Positions 34,068 to 46,377 of a stretch of DNA of 46,665 nt are shown here, one piece after another. This stretch comes from Bacilli bacterium. Its GTDB lineage: Bacteria > Bacillota_I > Bacilli_A > RF39 > UBA660. The stretch is from contig JAGBAW010000004.1 in NCBI GenBank assembly GCA_017938725.1, positions 1 through 46,665 on the forward strand, written 5' to 3'. The stretch's first letter is position 1; each line of letters starts with the position of its first letter. The notes under the pieces are model-generated. The model was not told the origin of the DNA and did no database searches. It saw only the letters and a list, made by a program, of their open reading frames with translations. Both the position numbers and the translations under genes were made by a program.

Positions 34068-35027
34068 ATGGATAATACTGATTTTACCGAGTTTAAATCA
34101 ACTTCAAATAATGAAAAAAATGGTTTTAGTATTTTAAATACATATGGAGAAAATTTAACAAAAAAGGAATATGTAACTAATCCTGCGATTGCAAGAGATG
34201 AAGAGATAAAAAAGGTGATATTAATACTTCTAAGTCCTGAAAAATCAGCTATTTTAACTGGTAAAGCAGGTATTGGTAAGACATCAATTGTTGAAGGATT
34301 AAATTATAAGATTCAAAGAAAAGAAGTACCAAATGCACTTCTTAACTCTCAAATTTATAAGATAAATACATCTTCTCTTATTGGAACTTATAATAATGAT
34401 ACTGGTGAAGAATCAAAACTGCAACTATTAATTAAAGAAATATTAGGTAAAAAGGATATAATATTGTTTATAGATGAAATACATACTCTTGTTACTGCTT
34501 CAAGGCAAGGTGAAATTGATTTTATAAATATGTTAAAACCGGGTCTTGATCGTGGTGATATTAAAATAATTGGTGCAACTACTACTGCTGAATATGAACA
34601 ATATTTATTAAAAGATAAGGCGTTTTTGAGACGTTTTGAAAAAGTTGAAGTTTTAGAACCAGATGCAGAAACTACTGTAAAAATACTTACTGGAACTTTA
34701 AAAAAGATTGAAAAAGCAACGAATGTTAAATGGCCATACACAAACTGGTTACTCGAACAAGTATGCAATTTCTTAGTTAATATGACTAGTGAATATAAAA
34801 GGGTTTATGAAAATGGATCTAGATACCCAGATGTATCACTTGCACTACTTTCTAAATGTTTCACGTATGCAAGATTTGAAAATTCAGATAAGGTTACATT
34901 TAAGCATATTTATCAAGCTATTAAAAATTGCACGAGTGTATATGAAGATGTAATACAAAAAGAATTAGTTGTATTTAAGGAAACATTTAAAGAATATTTA
35001 GAAAATGAAAAAGTAGAAATGGATTAA
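34068..35027 (+). CDS. Orphan AAA+ ATPase, ClpA/ClpB D1-like
   Basis: 319 residues from the ATG at 34068 (GAGG, 8 nt spacing). A single AAA+ module of the Clp type: Walker A TGKAGIGKTS at ~61-70, a sensor region with DIILFIDEIHTLV as Walker B, GATTTAEYEQYLLKDKAFLRRFE with the arginine finger, and a helical lid ending in RYPDVSLALLSKC. This matches the first ATPase domain of ClpA/B/C. The double-Clp N-domain, the second AAA+ domain and the ClpP-binding loop are absent, so it cannot work as a normal Clp unfoldase alone. It is the only confident plus-strand gene. Role unknown; it may be a remodelling ATPase with a dedicated partner. Confidence 0.85.
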   Translation: MDNTDFTEFKSTSNNEKNGFSILNTYGENLTKKEYVTNPAIARDEEIKKVILILLSPEKSAILTGKAGIGKTSIVEGLNYKIQRKEVPNALLNSQIYKINTSSLIGTYNNDTGEESKLQLLIKEILGKKDIILFIDEIHTLVTASRQGEIDFINMLKPGLDRGDIKIIGATTTAEYEQYLLKDKAFLRRFEKVEVLEPDAETTVKILTGTLKKIEKATNVKWPYTNWLLEQVCNFLVNMTSEYKRVYENGSRYPDVSLALLSKCFTYARFENSDKVTFKHIYQAIKNCTSVYEDVIQKELVVFKETFKEYLENEKVEMD

Positions 35028-35038
35028 AAATCTAACTT

Positions 35039-35083
35039 AAGAAACTATAACCTGTAATGTACAGAAGATAGTTTCTTTTTTTT
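35039..35083 (+). terminator. Terminator of the AAA+ gene
   Basis: Plus strand: AAGAAACTAT paired with ATAGTTTCTT, then a run of T. The loop contains a smaller CTGTA/TACAG stem. Confidence 0.85.
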
Positions 35084-35084
35084 G

Positions 35085-35115
35085 CAAAAAAAAGATCATT
35101 TTATATATGACCTTT
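35085..35115 (-). terminator. Terminator of the 309-aa membrane protein gene
   Basis: Minus strand: AAAGGTCAT, loop, ATGATCTTTTTTTT. The stem is 9 bp with one G-U pair. It faces the terminator of the convergent AAA+ gene. Confidence 0.75.
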
Positions 35116-35126
35116 ATATACTATTT

Positions 35127-36056
35127 TTAACAACCTCCAGCCAAACTAATATTACCTTCTGTAAATGTTTTCCCTTGATTTACTATAGCCTTACCATTTT
35201 TTATTTCAACTTGATACTCTGTATATGAATTAGATACACAACGTGGCGGTTTAACTTCTGAACTATACATATAATAAATACGATTGTTTTTTACAATATA
35301 TTTTTTAGATCCTAAATGTGTATTATTTTCTTCCATATATTTATTTAAATCATCAAATTGTGAATTAGTACCATATATAGCTGCACTACCTTTTTCAGCA
35401 GCATATTGACTAAAGTTATATATTATTTTTCCATCCTTATTTATAACATATAATTTTCTTATCAAGTAATAATTTGACAGATTATTCTCATTTAACGATA
35501 TAGTTAAATCATCTGCACTATAAACAATATATTCCTCATTGTTTTCAATATCTTTTATAATTTTAAAATCACTACTAGAAAAATTATTTTTATCATAACC
35601 AACATATTCATTAACATATGAGTTTGAAGATATATCAAAAGGGAAAATAGCATCAATTTTTTTATTATCTAAAAATATTTCTTTATATAAAAAATTTAAA
35701 TCAATCATTTCACCTTCGTAGTCTCTTTGTCCAGCGGGTTTATTATAATAATATATTAAAACATTATGTTTTTTTCCATTTAATTGTATCTCATTTTCAT
35801 ACTGTTCTAAAAATGTATAATTATTATTTTTTTCTGGAGTACTGTTTTTTTCAGTTTTTTCCTCAGTTACATTTGTATTATTCTTCTTATTTTTGTAATT
35901 ACTATCTGATTTTTTATCTAAAAATATATAAATACAAAAACCAATTATAATCAATATTAAAAATATAATAATGAAAATGTAAATATTGTTTCCTTTCCTA
36001 TTTTCCTTTTGGTTATTTGGTGTTGATACTTCAACATCATTGTTTAATTCATTCAT
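35127..36056 (-). CDS. Single-pass membrane protein with extracytoplasmic domain, unknown
   Basis: 309 residues. A polar N-terminus and one strong transmembrane helix (~24-46, rich in Ile/Phe) precede a Lys/Asn/Thr/Glu linker. A ~220-residue domain rich in Tyr and Asn follows, probably outside the cell. The domain ends with ...EGNISLAGGC, and another Cys lies ~40 residues before it (RCVSNS), so a disulfide is possible. No lipobox or catalytic motif is visible. It lies between dnaJ and the AAA+ gene with its own terminator. I do not recognise a family. Confidence 0.65.
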   Translation of the reverse strand: MNELNNDVEVSTPNNQKENRKGNNIYIFIIIFLILIIIGFCIYIFLDKKSDSNYKNKKNNTNVTEEKTEKNSTPEKNNNYTFLEQYENEIQLNGKKHNVLIYYYNKPAGQRDYEGEMIDLNFLYKEIFLDNKKIDAIFPFDISSNSYVNEYVGYDKNNFSSSDFKIIKDIENNEEYIVYSADDLTISLNENNLSNYYLIRKLYVINKDGKIIYNFSQYAAEKGSAAIYGTNSQFDDLNKYMEENNTHLGSKKYIVKNNRIYYMYSSEVKPPRCVSNSYTEYQVEIKNGKAIVNQGKTFTEGNISLAGGC

Positions 36057-36157
36057 ATAATAACTCTTTTTCTATTATATATCTAGTATACCCACCTAAG
36101 CCTTTTGTCAATGAATATTCAAAGATAATGTAAATGTGTAATGTAAAACTAAATACT

Positions 36158-36181
36158 AAAAAAGAAGATAAATTATCTTCT
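36158..36181 (-). terminator. Terminator of the heat-shock operon after dnaJ
   Basis: Minus strand: AGAAGATAA paired with TTATCTTCT, then six T. It overlaps the dnaJ stop codon. Confidence 0.85.
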
Positions 36182-37315
36182 AAAAAATTTCTTAAATTTA
36201 TTTATAAAATCACTATTATCATCCAAATTAGTTTTGGAAAGCTCATTAAATAATTCTCTTTGTTTTTTATCTAGTTTAGTTGGAATAACAACCTTTATTA
36301 TTATATATAGGTCCCCAACTCTTGATGAATTTACAAAAGGTACACCCTTACCTTTAATTCTATGTTTATCTAAATTTTGAGTTCCTTCTGGTATATTTAA
36401 AATAATACTTTCTTTCATAAGTGGTACTTCTTTTTTACAACCTAAAGTTGCTTCTACTATATTTATTGGAAGTTCCATATAGATATCATTACCATCTCTT
36501 TTAAATATTTGATGTTCTTCTACTTTAAACTCTACATAAACATCCCCATTTGGTCCACCATTTATACCAGCTTCTCCTTTTTCCTTTATTCTAATTTGCT
36601 GTCCGGTTGCTACACCAGCTGGCACTGTAACAGATATGGTTTTTCTTTTCTTTACTCTACCACTACCTCTACACTCAGAACATATTTCATTATAAGTTTT
36701 TCCTTTACCACCACATTGTGTGCAAGTTGCTTTAGAAACAAAAGATCCAAACATAGTTCTTGACTCTTCAGTTACCGTCCCACTACCATGACATTTAGGA
36801 CAAGTTTTTTCACCGTGTCCACCTTTTCCATCACATTTATTACATGTTTCATAAACATCAAGCGTTAAATCCTTAGTACATCCATAAACTGCTTCCAAAA
36901 AGGATAATTTCATTTCATATAAAACATCATTACCTTTTTGTGCCCTATTTCCTTTAGATTTAGAAGAAGAACCCCCAAAATTAAATCCTCCCCCAAATAC
37001 ACCAGATAATATATCAGATAAGTCTATATCATCAAATCCAAAGCTAGAGAATCCTCCATTAAATCCACCAAATCCTTGGGCATTACCATTTTGATCAAAT
37101 GCAGCGTGACCATATTGATCGTAAGTTTTCCTTTTATTAGGGTCAGATAATACCTCATATGCCTCCTGAACTTCTTTAAATTTTTCTGGAGCATCAGGGT
37201 CTTTATTTAAATCTGGATGATATTGCTTAGCTAAACGTCTAAATGCACTTTTTATTTCTTTATCATCTGCGGTTTTAGAAACACCTAAAACCTCATAATA
37301 ATCTCTTTTTGTCAT
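36173..37315 (-). CDS. dnaJ: DnaJ co-chaperone (type I Hsp40)
   Basis: 380 residues with all type I parts. The J domain carries the HPD motif (AKQYHPDLN). A Gly/Phe-rich linker follows, then four CxxCxGxG zinc repeats ([32 protein letters not shown]) and C-terminal substrate-binding domains. It delivers unfolded clients to DnaK and stimulates its ATPase. It is the last gene of the hrcA cluster, following pepF, which is inserted between it and dnaK. Confidence 0.98.
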   Translation of the reverse strand: MTKRDYYEVLGVSKTADDKEIKSAFRRLAKQYHPDLNKDPDAPEKFKEVQEAYEVLSDPNKRKTYDQYGHAAFDQNGNAQGFGGFNGGFSSFGFDDIDLSDILSGVFGGGFNFGGSSSKSKGNRAQKGNDVLYEMKLSFLEAVYGCTKDLTLDVYETCNKCDGKGGHGEKTCPKCHGSGTVTEESRTMFGSFVSKATCTQCGGKGKTYNEICSECRGSGRVKKRKTISVTVPAGVATGQQIRIKEKGEAGINGGPNGDVYVEFKVEEHQIFKRDGNDIYMELPINIVEATLGCKKEVPLMKESIILNIPEGTQNLDKHRIKGKGVPFVNSSRVGDLYIIIKVVIPTKLDKKQRELFNELSKTNLDDNSDFINKFKKFFRR

Positions 37316-37331
37316 TTACTTCACCATCCTA

Positions 37332-39140
37332 CTATTTTGCATCATATACTTTCTTTAATTCATCAATTAAATTATCGAAATAATTAATTGCTTCATTAAA
37401 TACATATTCTTTTGATAAATCTATATCAATTGTTTTAAGTTCATCAAGTGGCATCATAGAACCACCTAACTTTAAGAAATTTAAATATTTATTTAGATAT
37501 TCCTTATCACCATCTAATATTCTCTTTGCTATATAACATGCGCAAGAAATTCCTATAGAATATTTGTAATAATAGAATGATGAATAAAAGTGTGGTATTT
37601 TACTCCAATTATATCTAGAATATTCATTTGTATTTACTATATTACCATAAGAATTTTTACATGCTTTCTCAAAAATATTATTAAAATCTTCTTCTGTTAA
37701 TACTTCATCATTATATACTTTTTCATGAACTTTCTTTTCAAATAAAGAACCTACAAGTAAAGTATCAAAGAAATTACCAGAAAATATATCTAATATATTA
37801 TTTATTGCAGACAATTTTTCATTTTCATCATTTGAATTATTAATTATATAATTAGAAAGTAATAATTCATTAGTTAATGATGCGATTTCTGCGACAAATA
37901 TTTTATACATTACTTGATGAGAAACATTATTTTTTAAACTAAAATATGAATGAACTGCATGACCTAATTCATGACATACTGAAGATACACTATTAAAATC
38001 ATCATTATAATTTGCAAGTATTACAGGATTACCTTTAAATGAAAATGTTTCATAATATCCACTTTTTTTACCTTTATTTGGATAAAAATCAATCCAATTT
38101 TCATCAAATGCTTTTTTTATTACATTTATATAATCTTCTCCTAATACACTAAGAGCATTTGTTATAATTTCCCTGCAGTCTTCGGGCATATATTTTTTAT
38201 TACTATCATTAGTAATAGGCGCAGATAAGTCATATGTTTGTAAATCTTCTATATTTAATATATGTTTAATAACCTTATAATATTTATATAATTTCTCTTT
38301 ATTTTTTTCTGCAACATTTAATAAATTATTATATATATCGACAGTCACACCATCTGGATATAAATACATTTCAAGTGAACTTTTATATCCTCTTTTTTTC
38401 GCTATAATTGCATCTGATTTTAAATTTCCCTCATAATCAATAGCAAATAAACTAACATATTTCTTTATTTGTTTATTTCTAGTAAAATATGCACTTTTTC
38501 TTACATTTCTATCCTTTGATCTAATATATTTATAATAATTACCATTTGTAAGTGTTACTTCTTTTCCATCCTCATCTAGTATAGTTCCATATTCAATAAC
38601 AGAATATAATGTTAATTCAAAATTATTTTCAAATCTTGATTGAAGTTCCCCTATATTCGATAGTAATTCTTCTTCTGAATCACTAAGTGTATATTTTTGA
38701 TATCTATATATACACTCTAAATCAAATTCATATTCTTTTAACTTATCATTTTCTTCAATATATTTTTTTATAGTGTTATAATCCGTTTTTAATAATTCTG
38801 GCACTATAAAACTAGTTTTTGAATCACATATCGAATTTATATTATTTATTTCATTAAATCTTTTTTGATTTTCTGTATTTCCTAAATCTTCATCTCTTTT
38901 GCAGTTTGCATATAAATATAAATTTGAAATTAATATTTCCATTTTATTTTGCAAGTTTAAAAATTCATAAAGTGTATCAGATGAAGATGTGATTCTTCCT
39001 TTAAAACTTTCAGTTTCTTTTATTAATTTAATAAATTCTTCTTTATCTTTATTAAATTCATCTTCATTACTATATATACTACTTAAATCCCATTTATATT
39101 TTTTTTCTATTTCACTTCTAAGTTTTTGTTTAATTTCCAT
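37332..39140 (-). CDS. pepF: Oligoendopeptidase F (M3B)
   Basis: 602 residues, the normal PepF length. The zinc site is HELGHAVHSYF, with the downstream Glu in FVAEIASLTNELLLS. The N-terminal helical half shows the family's R-S-K-D-R-N-V-R-K-S-A block. It cleaves 7-17-residue peptides in the cytosol. It is placed between dnaK and dnaJ in the same orientation, an unusual position that could put a peptide-clearing enzyme under heat-shock control, although a hairpin follows dnaK. Confidence 0.94.
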   Translation of the reverse strand: MEIKQKLRSEIEKKYKWDLSSIYSNEDEFNKDKEEFIKLIKETESFKGRITSSSDTLYEFLNLQNKMEILISNLYLYANCKRDEDLGNTENQKRFNEINNINSICDSKTSFIVPELLKTDYNTIKKYIEENDKLKEYEFDLECIYRYQKYTLSDSEEELLSNIGELQSRFENNFELTLYSVIEYGTILDEDGKEVTLTNGNYYKYIRSKDRNVRKSAYFTRNKQIKKYVSLFAIDYEGNLKSDAIIAKKRGYKSSLEMYLYPDGVTVDIYNNLLNVAEKNKEKLYKYYKVIKHILNIEDLQTYDLSAPITNDSNKKYMPEDCREIITNALSVLGEDYINVIKKAFDENWIDFYPNKGKKSGYYETFSFKGNPVILANYNDDFNSVSSVCHELGHAVHSYFSLKNNVSHQVMYKIFVAEIASLTNELLLSNYIINNSNDENEKLSAINNILDIFSGNFFDTLLVGSLFEKKVHEKVYNDEVLTEEDFNNIFEKACKNSYGNIVNTNEYSRYNWSKIPHFYSSFYYYKYSIGISCACYIAKRILDGDKEYLNKYLNFLKLGGSMMPLDELKTIDIDLSKEYVFNEAINYFDNLIDELKKVYDAK

Positions 39141-39159
39141 ATAATAGTTCCTTTCATAG

Positions 39160-39191
39160 TAAAAGCAGAAAGTTCTAGATAACTAGAACTT
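39160..39191 (-). terminator. Hairpin between dnaK and pepF
   Basis: Minus strand: AAGTTCTAG, loop TTAT, CTAGAACTT, then TCTGCTTTT. The perfect 9-bp stem lies just after the dnaK stop. The T tract is interrupted, so it may be a partial terminator or mRNA-stabilising hairpin that lowers pepF-dnaJ expression relative to dnaK. Confidence 0.55.
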
Positions 39192-39196
39192 CTTAA

Positions 39197-41583
<2,387 letters not shown>

Positions 41584-41584
41584 A

Positions 41585-42574
41585 TTACTCCCTTTCTATG
41601 CAAGTTTTCAAATATTCAAGTAAACTCACAACTTTATCATATTCCATTCTTTTTGGGCCTATAATAGCCAGTGTACCTTCTTCACTATTAACTTTGTATT
41701 TAGTTTTAACTACTGTCAAATCATCATCTATATTATTTTCAGCTCCAATATAAATATTTATACCTGCATCATCTTCTCTAATTGATGAAACTATATTATC
41801 ATCATCAAATTTATTTATAATATCTCTTATTTTAGATGCATTGTTTGAAAATTCTTCAAGTTCTAATAGTCTATTTTTTCCTTTAACTGTTACATCACTT
41901 GAGTTTTTTAAATCACTAAATGCTGCATAAAATGCATTATAAATCATTTCATGATTATTAACATATTGAGCAATTATAGGCTTTATTTCAAACTCTAATT
42001 TTTCACTTACTTCGTTTATTGGAGTTCCTACTATCAATTTATTAATTAAATCAACAGTCTTACTTATCTCTTGTAAATCAGAATCTTCAATATCAATCTT
42101 CTTATTTTCTACATGTCCATTATCTGTAATAACAATTGCTAGTAAATTATTAGTGTTTAAAGGTATTACTTCAACCTTTTTTAATTTACTTTCATTATTA
42201 TTTCCAAGTACGATAGTTGTATAATTAGTCATTTCAGATATAATTTCCAAACTTTTAGATATTGCATCTGATAATACTAATGATTTATTTTGAAATATAG
42301 TTTGAAGATTAAGAACATCTTGTCCTGTCATTTCTTTTGGCTTCATTAAATTGTTAACATAGTATTTATAACCTTTTTCTGAGGGGATTCTACCTGATGA
42401 AATATGTGTTTTTTCTAAATACCCTATATCTTCTAATTTAGCCATTTCGCTTCTAACAGTTGCTGGGGATACCCCAAGCAATTTACAAATAGATGATGAA
42501 CCGACTGGTACCGGCGATTTACTATATTCTTCAATTATCAGTTTTAAAATCTCATTTTGTCTTTCACTAAGCAA
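41585..42574 (-). CDS. hrcA: HrcA heat-shock repressor
   Basis: 329 residues. The N-terminal winged helix has LSERQNEILKLIIEEY, PVPVGSSSICKLLGVSPATVRSEMAKLEDIGYL and HISSGRIPSEKGYKYYVN, the HrcA signature. The C-terminal part is a GAF-like dimerisation domain. It binds CIRCE and depends on GroE for activity. The start codon is TTG, 8 nt after GAGGTGA; no ATG is better placed. It is the first gene of the cluster and is likely autoregulated through the CIRCE at 42623-42649. Confidence 0.97.
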   Translation of the reverse strand: MLSERQNEILKLIIEEYSKSPVPVGSSSICKLLGVSPATVRSEMAKLEDIGYLEKTHISSGRIPSEKGYKYYVNNLMKPKEMTGQDVLNLQTIFQNKSLVLSDAISKSLEIISEMTNYTTIVLGNNNESKLKKVEVIPLNTNNLLAIVITDNGHVENKKIDIEDSDLQEISKTVDLINKLIVGTPINEVSEKLEFEIKPIIAQYVNNHEMIYNAFYAAFSDLKNSSDVTVKGKNRLLELEEFSNNASKIRDIINKFDDDNIVSSIREDDAGINIYIGAENNIDDDLTVVKTKYKVNSEEGTLAIIGPKRMEYDKVVSLLEYLKTCIERE

Positions 42575-42607
42575 AATTTATCACCTCTAATTTCAGCATA
42601 CAATTAA

Positions 42608-42635
42608 ATTATATCACTAATTTTAGCAATGTCAA
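42608..42635 (-). promoter_or_regulatory. hrcA operon promoter
   Basis: Minus strand: TTGACA (42635-42630), a 16-nt spacer, TATAAT (42613-42608). The -35 lies inside the CIRCE element, so HrcA binding would block RNA polymerase. Confidence 0.8.
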
Positions 42636-42649
42636 TACTTGAGTGCTAA
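42623..42649 (-). promoter_or_regulatory. CIRCE operator, one half degenerate
   Basis: Minus strand: TTAGCACTC, 9 nt, CATTGCTAA. The consensus is TTAGCACTC-N9-GAGTGCTAA. The first half is perfect; the second keeps TGCTAA but has CAT for GAG. Spacing is exact and it overlaps the -35 box, so it is very probably the HrcA site. Confidence 0.85.
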
Positions 42650-42654
42650 AAATA

Positions 42655-42684
42655 ATAGAAAACAGATTTTTTATTCTGTTTTAA
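42655..42684 (-). terminator. Hairpin upstream of the hrcA promoter
   Basis: Minus strand: AAAACAGA, 8-nt loop, TCTGTTTT, then CTATTATTTTT. A perfect 8-bp stem that would insulate the heat-shock promoter from transcription arriving from lepA-hemW. Confidence 0.55.
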
Positions 42685-42726
42685 CATTTTTCATTGCCAT
42701 TAAGTATAATCATACGTAAACTAAAT

Positions 42727-42748
42727 TAAAAGCAGATATTACTCTGCC
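42727..42748 (-). terminator. Weak terminator after the 110-aa membrane protein gene
   Basis: Minus strand: GGCAGA, short loop, TCTGCTTTT. The stem is short (5-6 bp) but has a T run, about 30 nt after the stop codon. Confidence 0.4.
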
Positions 42749-42775
42749 TCAAAATATATAATTGTTTGCTAATTT

Positions 42776-43108
42776 TTAATCTATTTTTATATAAGGTTCA
42801 ACTAAATCATATCCAAAAAAGTAAAACAAACTAGCAAAAATCACTAAAAATATAATTAATCCTATTTGAACTCTAGTTATTTTCTTTTGTTTTTTTTCAT
42901 CCTTTTTTTCCTTTTCTAAGCTAACATCTATAACATCGTCATTAGTTTGAAATAATGTATCTAAACTAATAACACTATTTTCTTGTACTTTTGGTTCTAC
43001 TACTTTAGGCGCTTCAGTAAAATCATCTAATGTCTCTATAGATTCATTATCATCTACTTCTATCATTTGCGTATCTTCATCAAGAATTTCTATTTCTTCA
43101 TTATTCAT
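42776..43108 (-). CDS. Small acidic tail-anchored-like membrane protein
   Basis: 110 residues from the ATG at 43108 (AGGAGG, 7 nt); a longer frame overlapping hemW is less likely. The N-terminal ~80 residues are very acidic (NNEEIEILDEDTQMIEVDDNESIE) and probably disordered. A Lys-rich stretch (KEKKDEKKQKK) is followed by one transmembrane helix (~85-104, IGLIIFLVIFASLFYFFGYDL) near the C-terminus. The layout suggests the acidic part stays in the cytoplasm. No known family; it follows hemW by 10 nt. Confidence 0.65.
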   Translation of the reverse strand: MNNEEIEILDEDTQMIEVDDNESIETLDDFTEAPKVVEPKVQENSVISLDTLFQTNDDVIDVSLEKEKKDEKKQKKITRVQIGLIIFLVIFASLFYFFGYDLVEPYIKID

Positions 43109-43118
43109 AATTTTCCTC

Positions 43119-44198
43119 CTATACAAAATTAATAAGTATATCATTTAATACATAAAAATATTTTTCATTAACGTAAATATTCTGAGTATCATCTATTAAA
43201 TACCCCTGTGATATTAGCTTATTTATATTATCTATATCATATATAAGTATACCATATTTTTTATAAAAGTCATCTTTATTTATCCCTTTTGTTAATCTAA
43301 AACCTAATATTAATTCGTATTTTATTTTAGATTTCTTATCAATTATCTCTTTATCTAGACCATATTCATTATTTAGGTATTTATTAAGATTCCTAGTATT
43401 TGTATATCTTACGTTACAGATATATCCTGCTGCAGAAAGACCAAAACCATAGTACTCCTCATTCATCCAATATTTTAGATTATGTTTAGATTCATACCCT
43501 GGTATTGAATAATTACTTACTTCATAATGATTATATTTTTTAGATAATTTTTTATTTATTAGTTTATACATTTCATAGTCTAAGTCTGAATCAATTGGTT
43601 TAACTTCATTTACATATAATTTGGTATGTTCTTCTATAATCAAAGAATAACAAGAAACATGTGAGATATTTAAATCTAATATATTATTTAAGTCTTCTTC
43701 CAAATCTGATAAACTTTGATTATTAACAGCATATATTAAGTCAATATTTATATTATAAAAATATTTTTTACATAGCATAATTTTTTCTTTTATGATTTTA
43801 CTATCATAGTTTCTACCTAAGTATTTTAATATTTTATTATTAAATGACTGCACACCTACACTTAATCTATTAACTTTATTATTTTTAAATAGTTCTAACA
43901 TATCTATAGTTATATCTTCAATATTGCATTCAATTGTAAACTCATAATCATCTTCTAATTTAAACGATTTTGTAATATCAAATAGTTTTTCTAACCCTTT
44001 TATTGAAAGTGCTGATGGAGTACCCCCTCCTATATAGATGGTATCCAATTTTTCATTTTCATATTTGTCCTTTATTTCTTTTTCTAAGGAATATAAATAA
44101 TTATCTACTAATTTTTCGTTATAATAAATTTTACAAAAGTCACAATAAGAACATATATTTTTACAAAATGGTATATGTATATAAGCAGATTTAACCAT
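43119..44198 (-). CDS. hemW: HemW-type radical SAM protein
   Basis: 359 residues. The start is YIHIPFCKNICSYCDFCKIYY with the radical-SAM CxxxCxxC. TIYIGGGTPSALS, NRLSVGVQSFNNKILKYLGR and HYEVSNYSIPGYESKHNLKYW follow, a block specific to the HemN/HemW group. HemW is a heme chaperone in other bacteria; true coproporphyrinogen dehydrogenases carry one more Cys after the cluster motif (CxxxCxxCxC), where this protein has CDFC, so the difference from HemN is not absolute. Its place after lepA matches Bacillus. It overlaps the SpoIIID-like gene by 8 nt. Confidence 0.92.
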   Translation of the reverse strand: MVKSAYIHIPFCKNICSYCDFCKIYYNEKLVDNYLYSLEKEIKDKYENEKLDTIYIGGGTPSALSIKGLEKLFDITKSFKLEDDYEFTIECNIEDITIDMLELFKNNKVNRLSVGVQSFNNKILKYLGRNYDSKIIKEKIMLCKKYFYNINIDLIYAVNNQSLSDLEEDLNNILDLNISHVSCYSLIIEEHTKLYVNEVKPIDSDLDYEMYKLINKKLSKKYNHYEVSNYSIPGYESKHNLKYWMNEEYYGFGLSAAGYICNVRYTNTRNLNKYLNNEYGLDKEIIDKKSKIKYELILGFRLTKGINKDDFYKKYGILIYDIDNINKLISQGYLIDDTQNIYVNEKYFYVLNDILINFV

Positions 44199-44529
44199 GT
44201 CTTTTTAAACTACCTTTAAATTTTCCACTTTCATCTTTAATTATATCATTATTAAAAGCAGAATTTTGTCCACCTTTTATGTTCCAGTTATATTTATTAA
44301 TCTTTCTTTTCATTTCAACAAATTTTATAATTTTTAGTTGTTCTTCTGTAGCATTATTTGAAAACAATCTTTTTAAATTTACAGTTAAATCTCTACCAAC
44401 AGTTGAACTTGATGATTTTATGTTTTCAAATGTTAAAAGTTTAGCAAGATTCTCATCTGATATTTCTCCATTATTTTCAATAAATATTTCTAATGTTCTT
44501 TTAACTCTCAATATTATTTCACGATTCAT
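44191..44529 (-). CDS. SpoIIID-like helix-turn-helix protein
   Basis: 112 residues. The middle reads IKSSSSTVGRDLTVNLKRLF, which lines up with VSKSTVHKDLTERL of the SpoIIID recognition helix. Further on, a helical stretch and NWNIKGGQNSAF line up with IRHLRGGEATKLKY. In B. subtilis SpoIIID is a mother-cell sporulation regulator. The similarity is short and judged by eye, and the protein is ~20 residues longer than SpoIIID. It lies 3 nt after lepA and overlaps hemW, a place where Bacillus has no such gene. Confidence 0.6.
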   Translation of the reverse strand: MNREIILRVKRTLEIFIENNGEISDENLAKLLTFENIKSSSSTVGRDLTVNLKRLFSNNATEEQLKIIKFVEMKRKINKYNWNIKGGQNSAFNNDIIKDESGKFKGSLKRHG

Positions 44530-44532
44530 ATT

Positions 44533-46317
44533 TTACTCCTCTACACTAAGTACCGATAAGAATGCTTCAGCAGGCAATTCCACACTTCCTATCGTTTTCA
44601 TTTTCTTTTTTCCTTCTTTTTGTTTTTCAAGTAATTTTCTCTTTCTTGATATATCTCCACCATAGCATTTAGCAAGCACATTTTTTCTATTTGCTTTGAT
44701 ATCACATCTTGCGATTGCTTTACCGTTTATACATGCCTGAATTGGTACTTCAAATAATTGTCTTGGAATTATTTCTTTAAGTTTCTCTACGGTTGCCTTT
44801 CCTCTTTTATATGCAAAATCCTTATGAGTAATTACTGAGAATGCATCTACTATTTCACCATTTAATAATATATCCATTTTAACTAAATCGCTTACTTTAT
44901 TTCCTATAAACTCATAATCAAACGATGCATAACCCTTGGTATAAGATTTTAGTTTGTCAAAAAAATCATATACTATCTCTGATAATGGAAGTTCATAGTG
45001 TATATTAACTCTAGTTTTATCTATATAATCCATATTAATAAAAATACCCCTCTTATTCTGACAAAGTTCCATAACTTGCCCTATATAATCGCTTGGAGTA
45101 AAAATATTAGTTCTAATATACGGTTCTTCTATCTTACTTATTAGTTGTCTATCTGGAAGATTAGTTGGATTATCAATATATATTATCTCCCCATCTGTAA
45201 GAGTTACCTTATATACAACAGACGGAGATGTTAATATTATTTCTAAATTAAACTCTCTTTCAATTCTTTCCTTAATAATATCCATATGTAGTAGCCCTAA
45301 AAAACCACATCTAAATCCAAAACCTAAAGCCTTAGAAGTTTCAGGTTCATATGAAAGCGATGCATCATTCAATTTTAATTTATCAAGTGCATCTCTTAAA
45401 TCATTATATTTACTTGTTTCAATTGGATATATACCAGAGTATACCATTGGTTTTATCTCTTTATAACCTTCTAATGCTTCTATATCTTCTTTACCATCCA
45501 ATACAATAGTATCACCTATTTTAACATCCCCTATGTTTTTTATAGATGCACAAATATATCCTACATCTCCAGCATTTAATTCACTTAATTTTTGATTTTT
45601 TGGAGTTGATACACCAATTTCAGTGATATCATAAGTTGCATTAGTGCTTAGAAATTTTATTTTATCACCTAATTTTATTTTACCATCAACAACCCTAGTT
45701 TGCACTACTACCCCTCTATATGGATCAAATACACTATCAAATATAAGTGATCTAAAACTTGAGTTTTGATTACCATTAGGTGATGGGATTCTTTCAATAA
45801 TTGCATCTAATAATTCTTCTACACCATAACCTGTTTTGGCACTTGTAAGTATAATTTCACTCTCAACAAAACCTAGCACATCAATTAATTCTTGTTTTAC
45901 TTTAGGAATATCCGCATTTGGTAAGTCAATTTTATTTATAACAGGAATAATAGTTAAATCATTTTCTAGTGCTAAATATAAATTGGCAAGGGTTTGAGCT
46001 TCCATTCCTTGTGATGCGTCAACTACAAGGATTGCACCTTCACATGCAGCTAGACTTCTTGAAACCTCATACGTAAAATCTACATGCCCAGGTGTATCTA
46101 TTAAATGAAGAGTATATCCTTTATAATTTAATTTAACTGCATTTAGTTTAATAGTAATTCCTCTTTCTCTTTCAAGTTCCATGCTATCAAGCATTTGCTC
46201 TTTACTCTCTCTTTTTGATACTGCACCGGTTATTTCAAGTATTCTATCTGCCAATGTGCTTTTACCATGATCTATATGTGCAATTATAGAAAAGTTTCTA
46301 ATTTTATCTTGAATCAT
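44533..46317 (-). CDS. lepA: Elongation factor 4 (LepA)
   Basis: 594 residues from the ATG at 46317, chosen because AGGTGA precedes it by 6 nt; a GTG three codons upstream falls within that site. The GTPase motifs are AHIDHGKST (G1), RERGITIK (G2), DTPGHVD (G3) and NKIDLP (G4). LepA-specific regions include [22 protein letters not shown] and a C-terminal CTD with [23 protein letters not shown]. It remodels translating or assembling ribosomes. It heads the lepA-hemW gene group. Confidence 0.98.
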   Translation of the reverse strand: MIQDKIRNFSIIAHIDHGKSTLADRILEITGAVSKRESKEQMLDSMELERERGITIKLNAVKLNYKGYTLHLIDTPGHVDFTYEVSRSLAACEGAILVVDASQGMEAQTLANLYLALENDLTIIPVINKIDLPNADIPKVKQELIDVLGFVESEIILTSAKTGYGVEELLDAIIERIPSPNGNQNSSFRSLIFDSVFDPYRGVVVQTRVVDGKIKLGDKIKFLSTNATYDITEIGVSTPKNQKLSELNAGDVGYICASIKNIGDVKIGDTIVLDGKEDIEALEGYKEIKPMVYSGIYPIETSKYNDLRDALDKLKLNDASLSYEPETSKALGFGFRCGFLGLLHMDIIKERIEREFNLEIILTSPSVVYKVTLTDGEIIYIDNPTNLPDRQLISKIEEPYIRTNIFTPSDYIGQVMELCQNKRGIFINMDYIDKTRVNIHYELPLSEIVYDFFDKLKSYTKGYASFDYEFIGNKVSDLVKMDILLNGEIVDAFSVITHKDFAYKRGKATVEKLKEIIPRQLFEVPIQACINGKAIARCDIKANRKNVLAKCYGGDISRKRKLLEKQKEGKKKMKTIGSVELPAEAFLSVLSVEE

Positions 46318-46377
46318 TTTTTTCACCTAAAGATATTATACAATAAATTTAGTTTTTATTCACTACTGTTTTATAAA

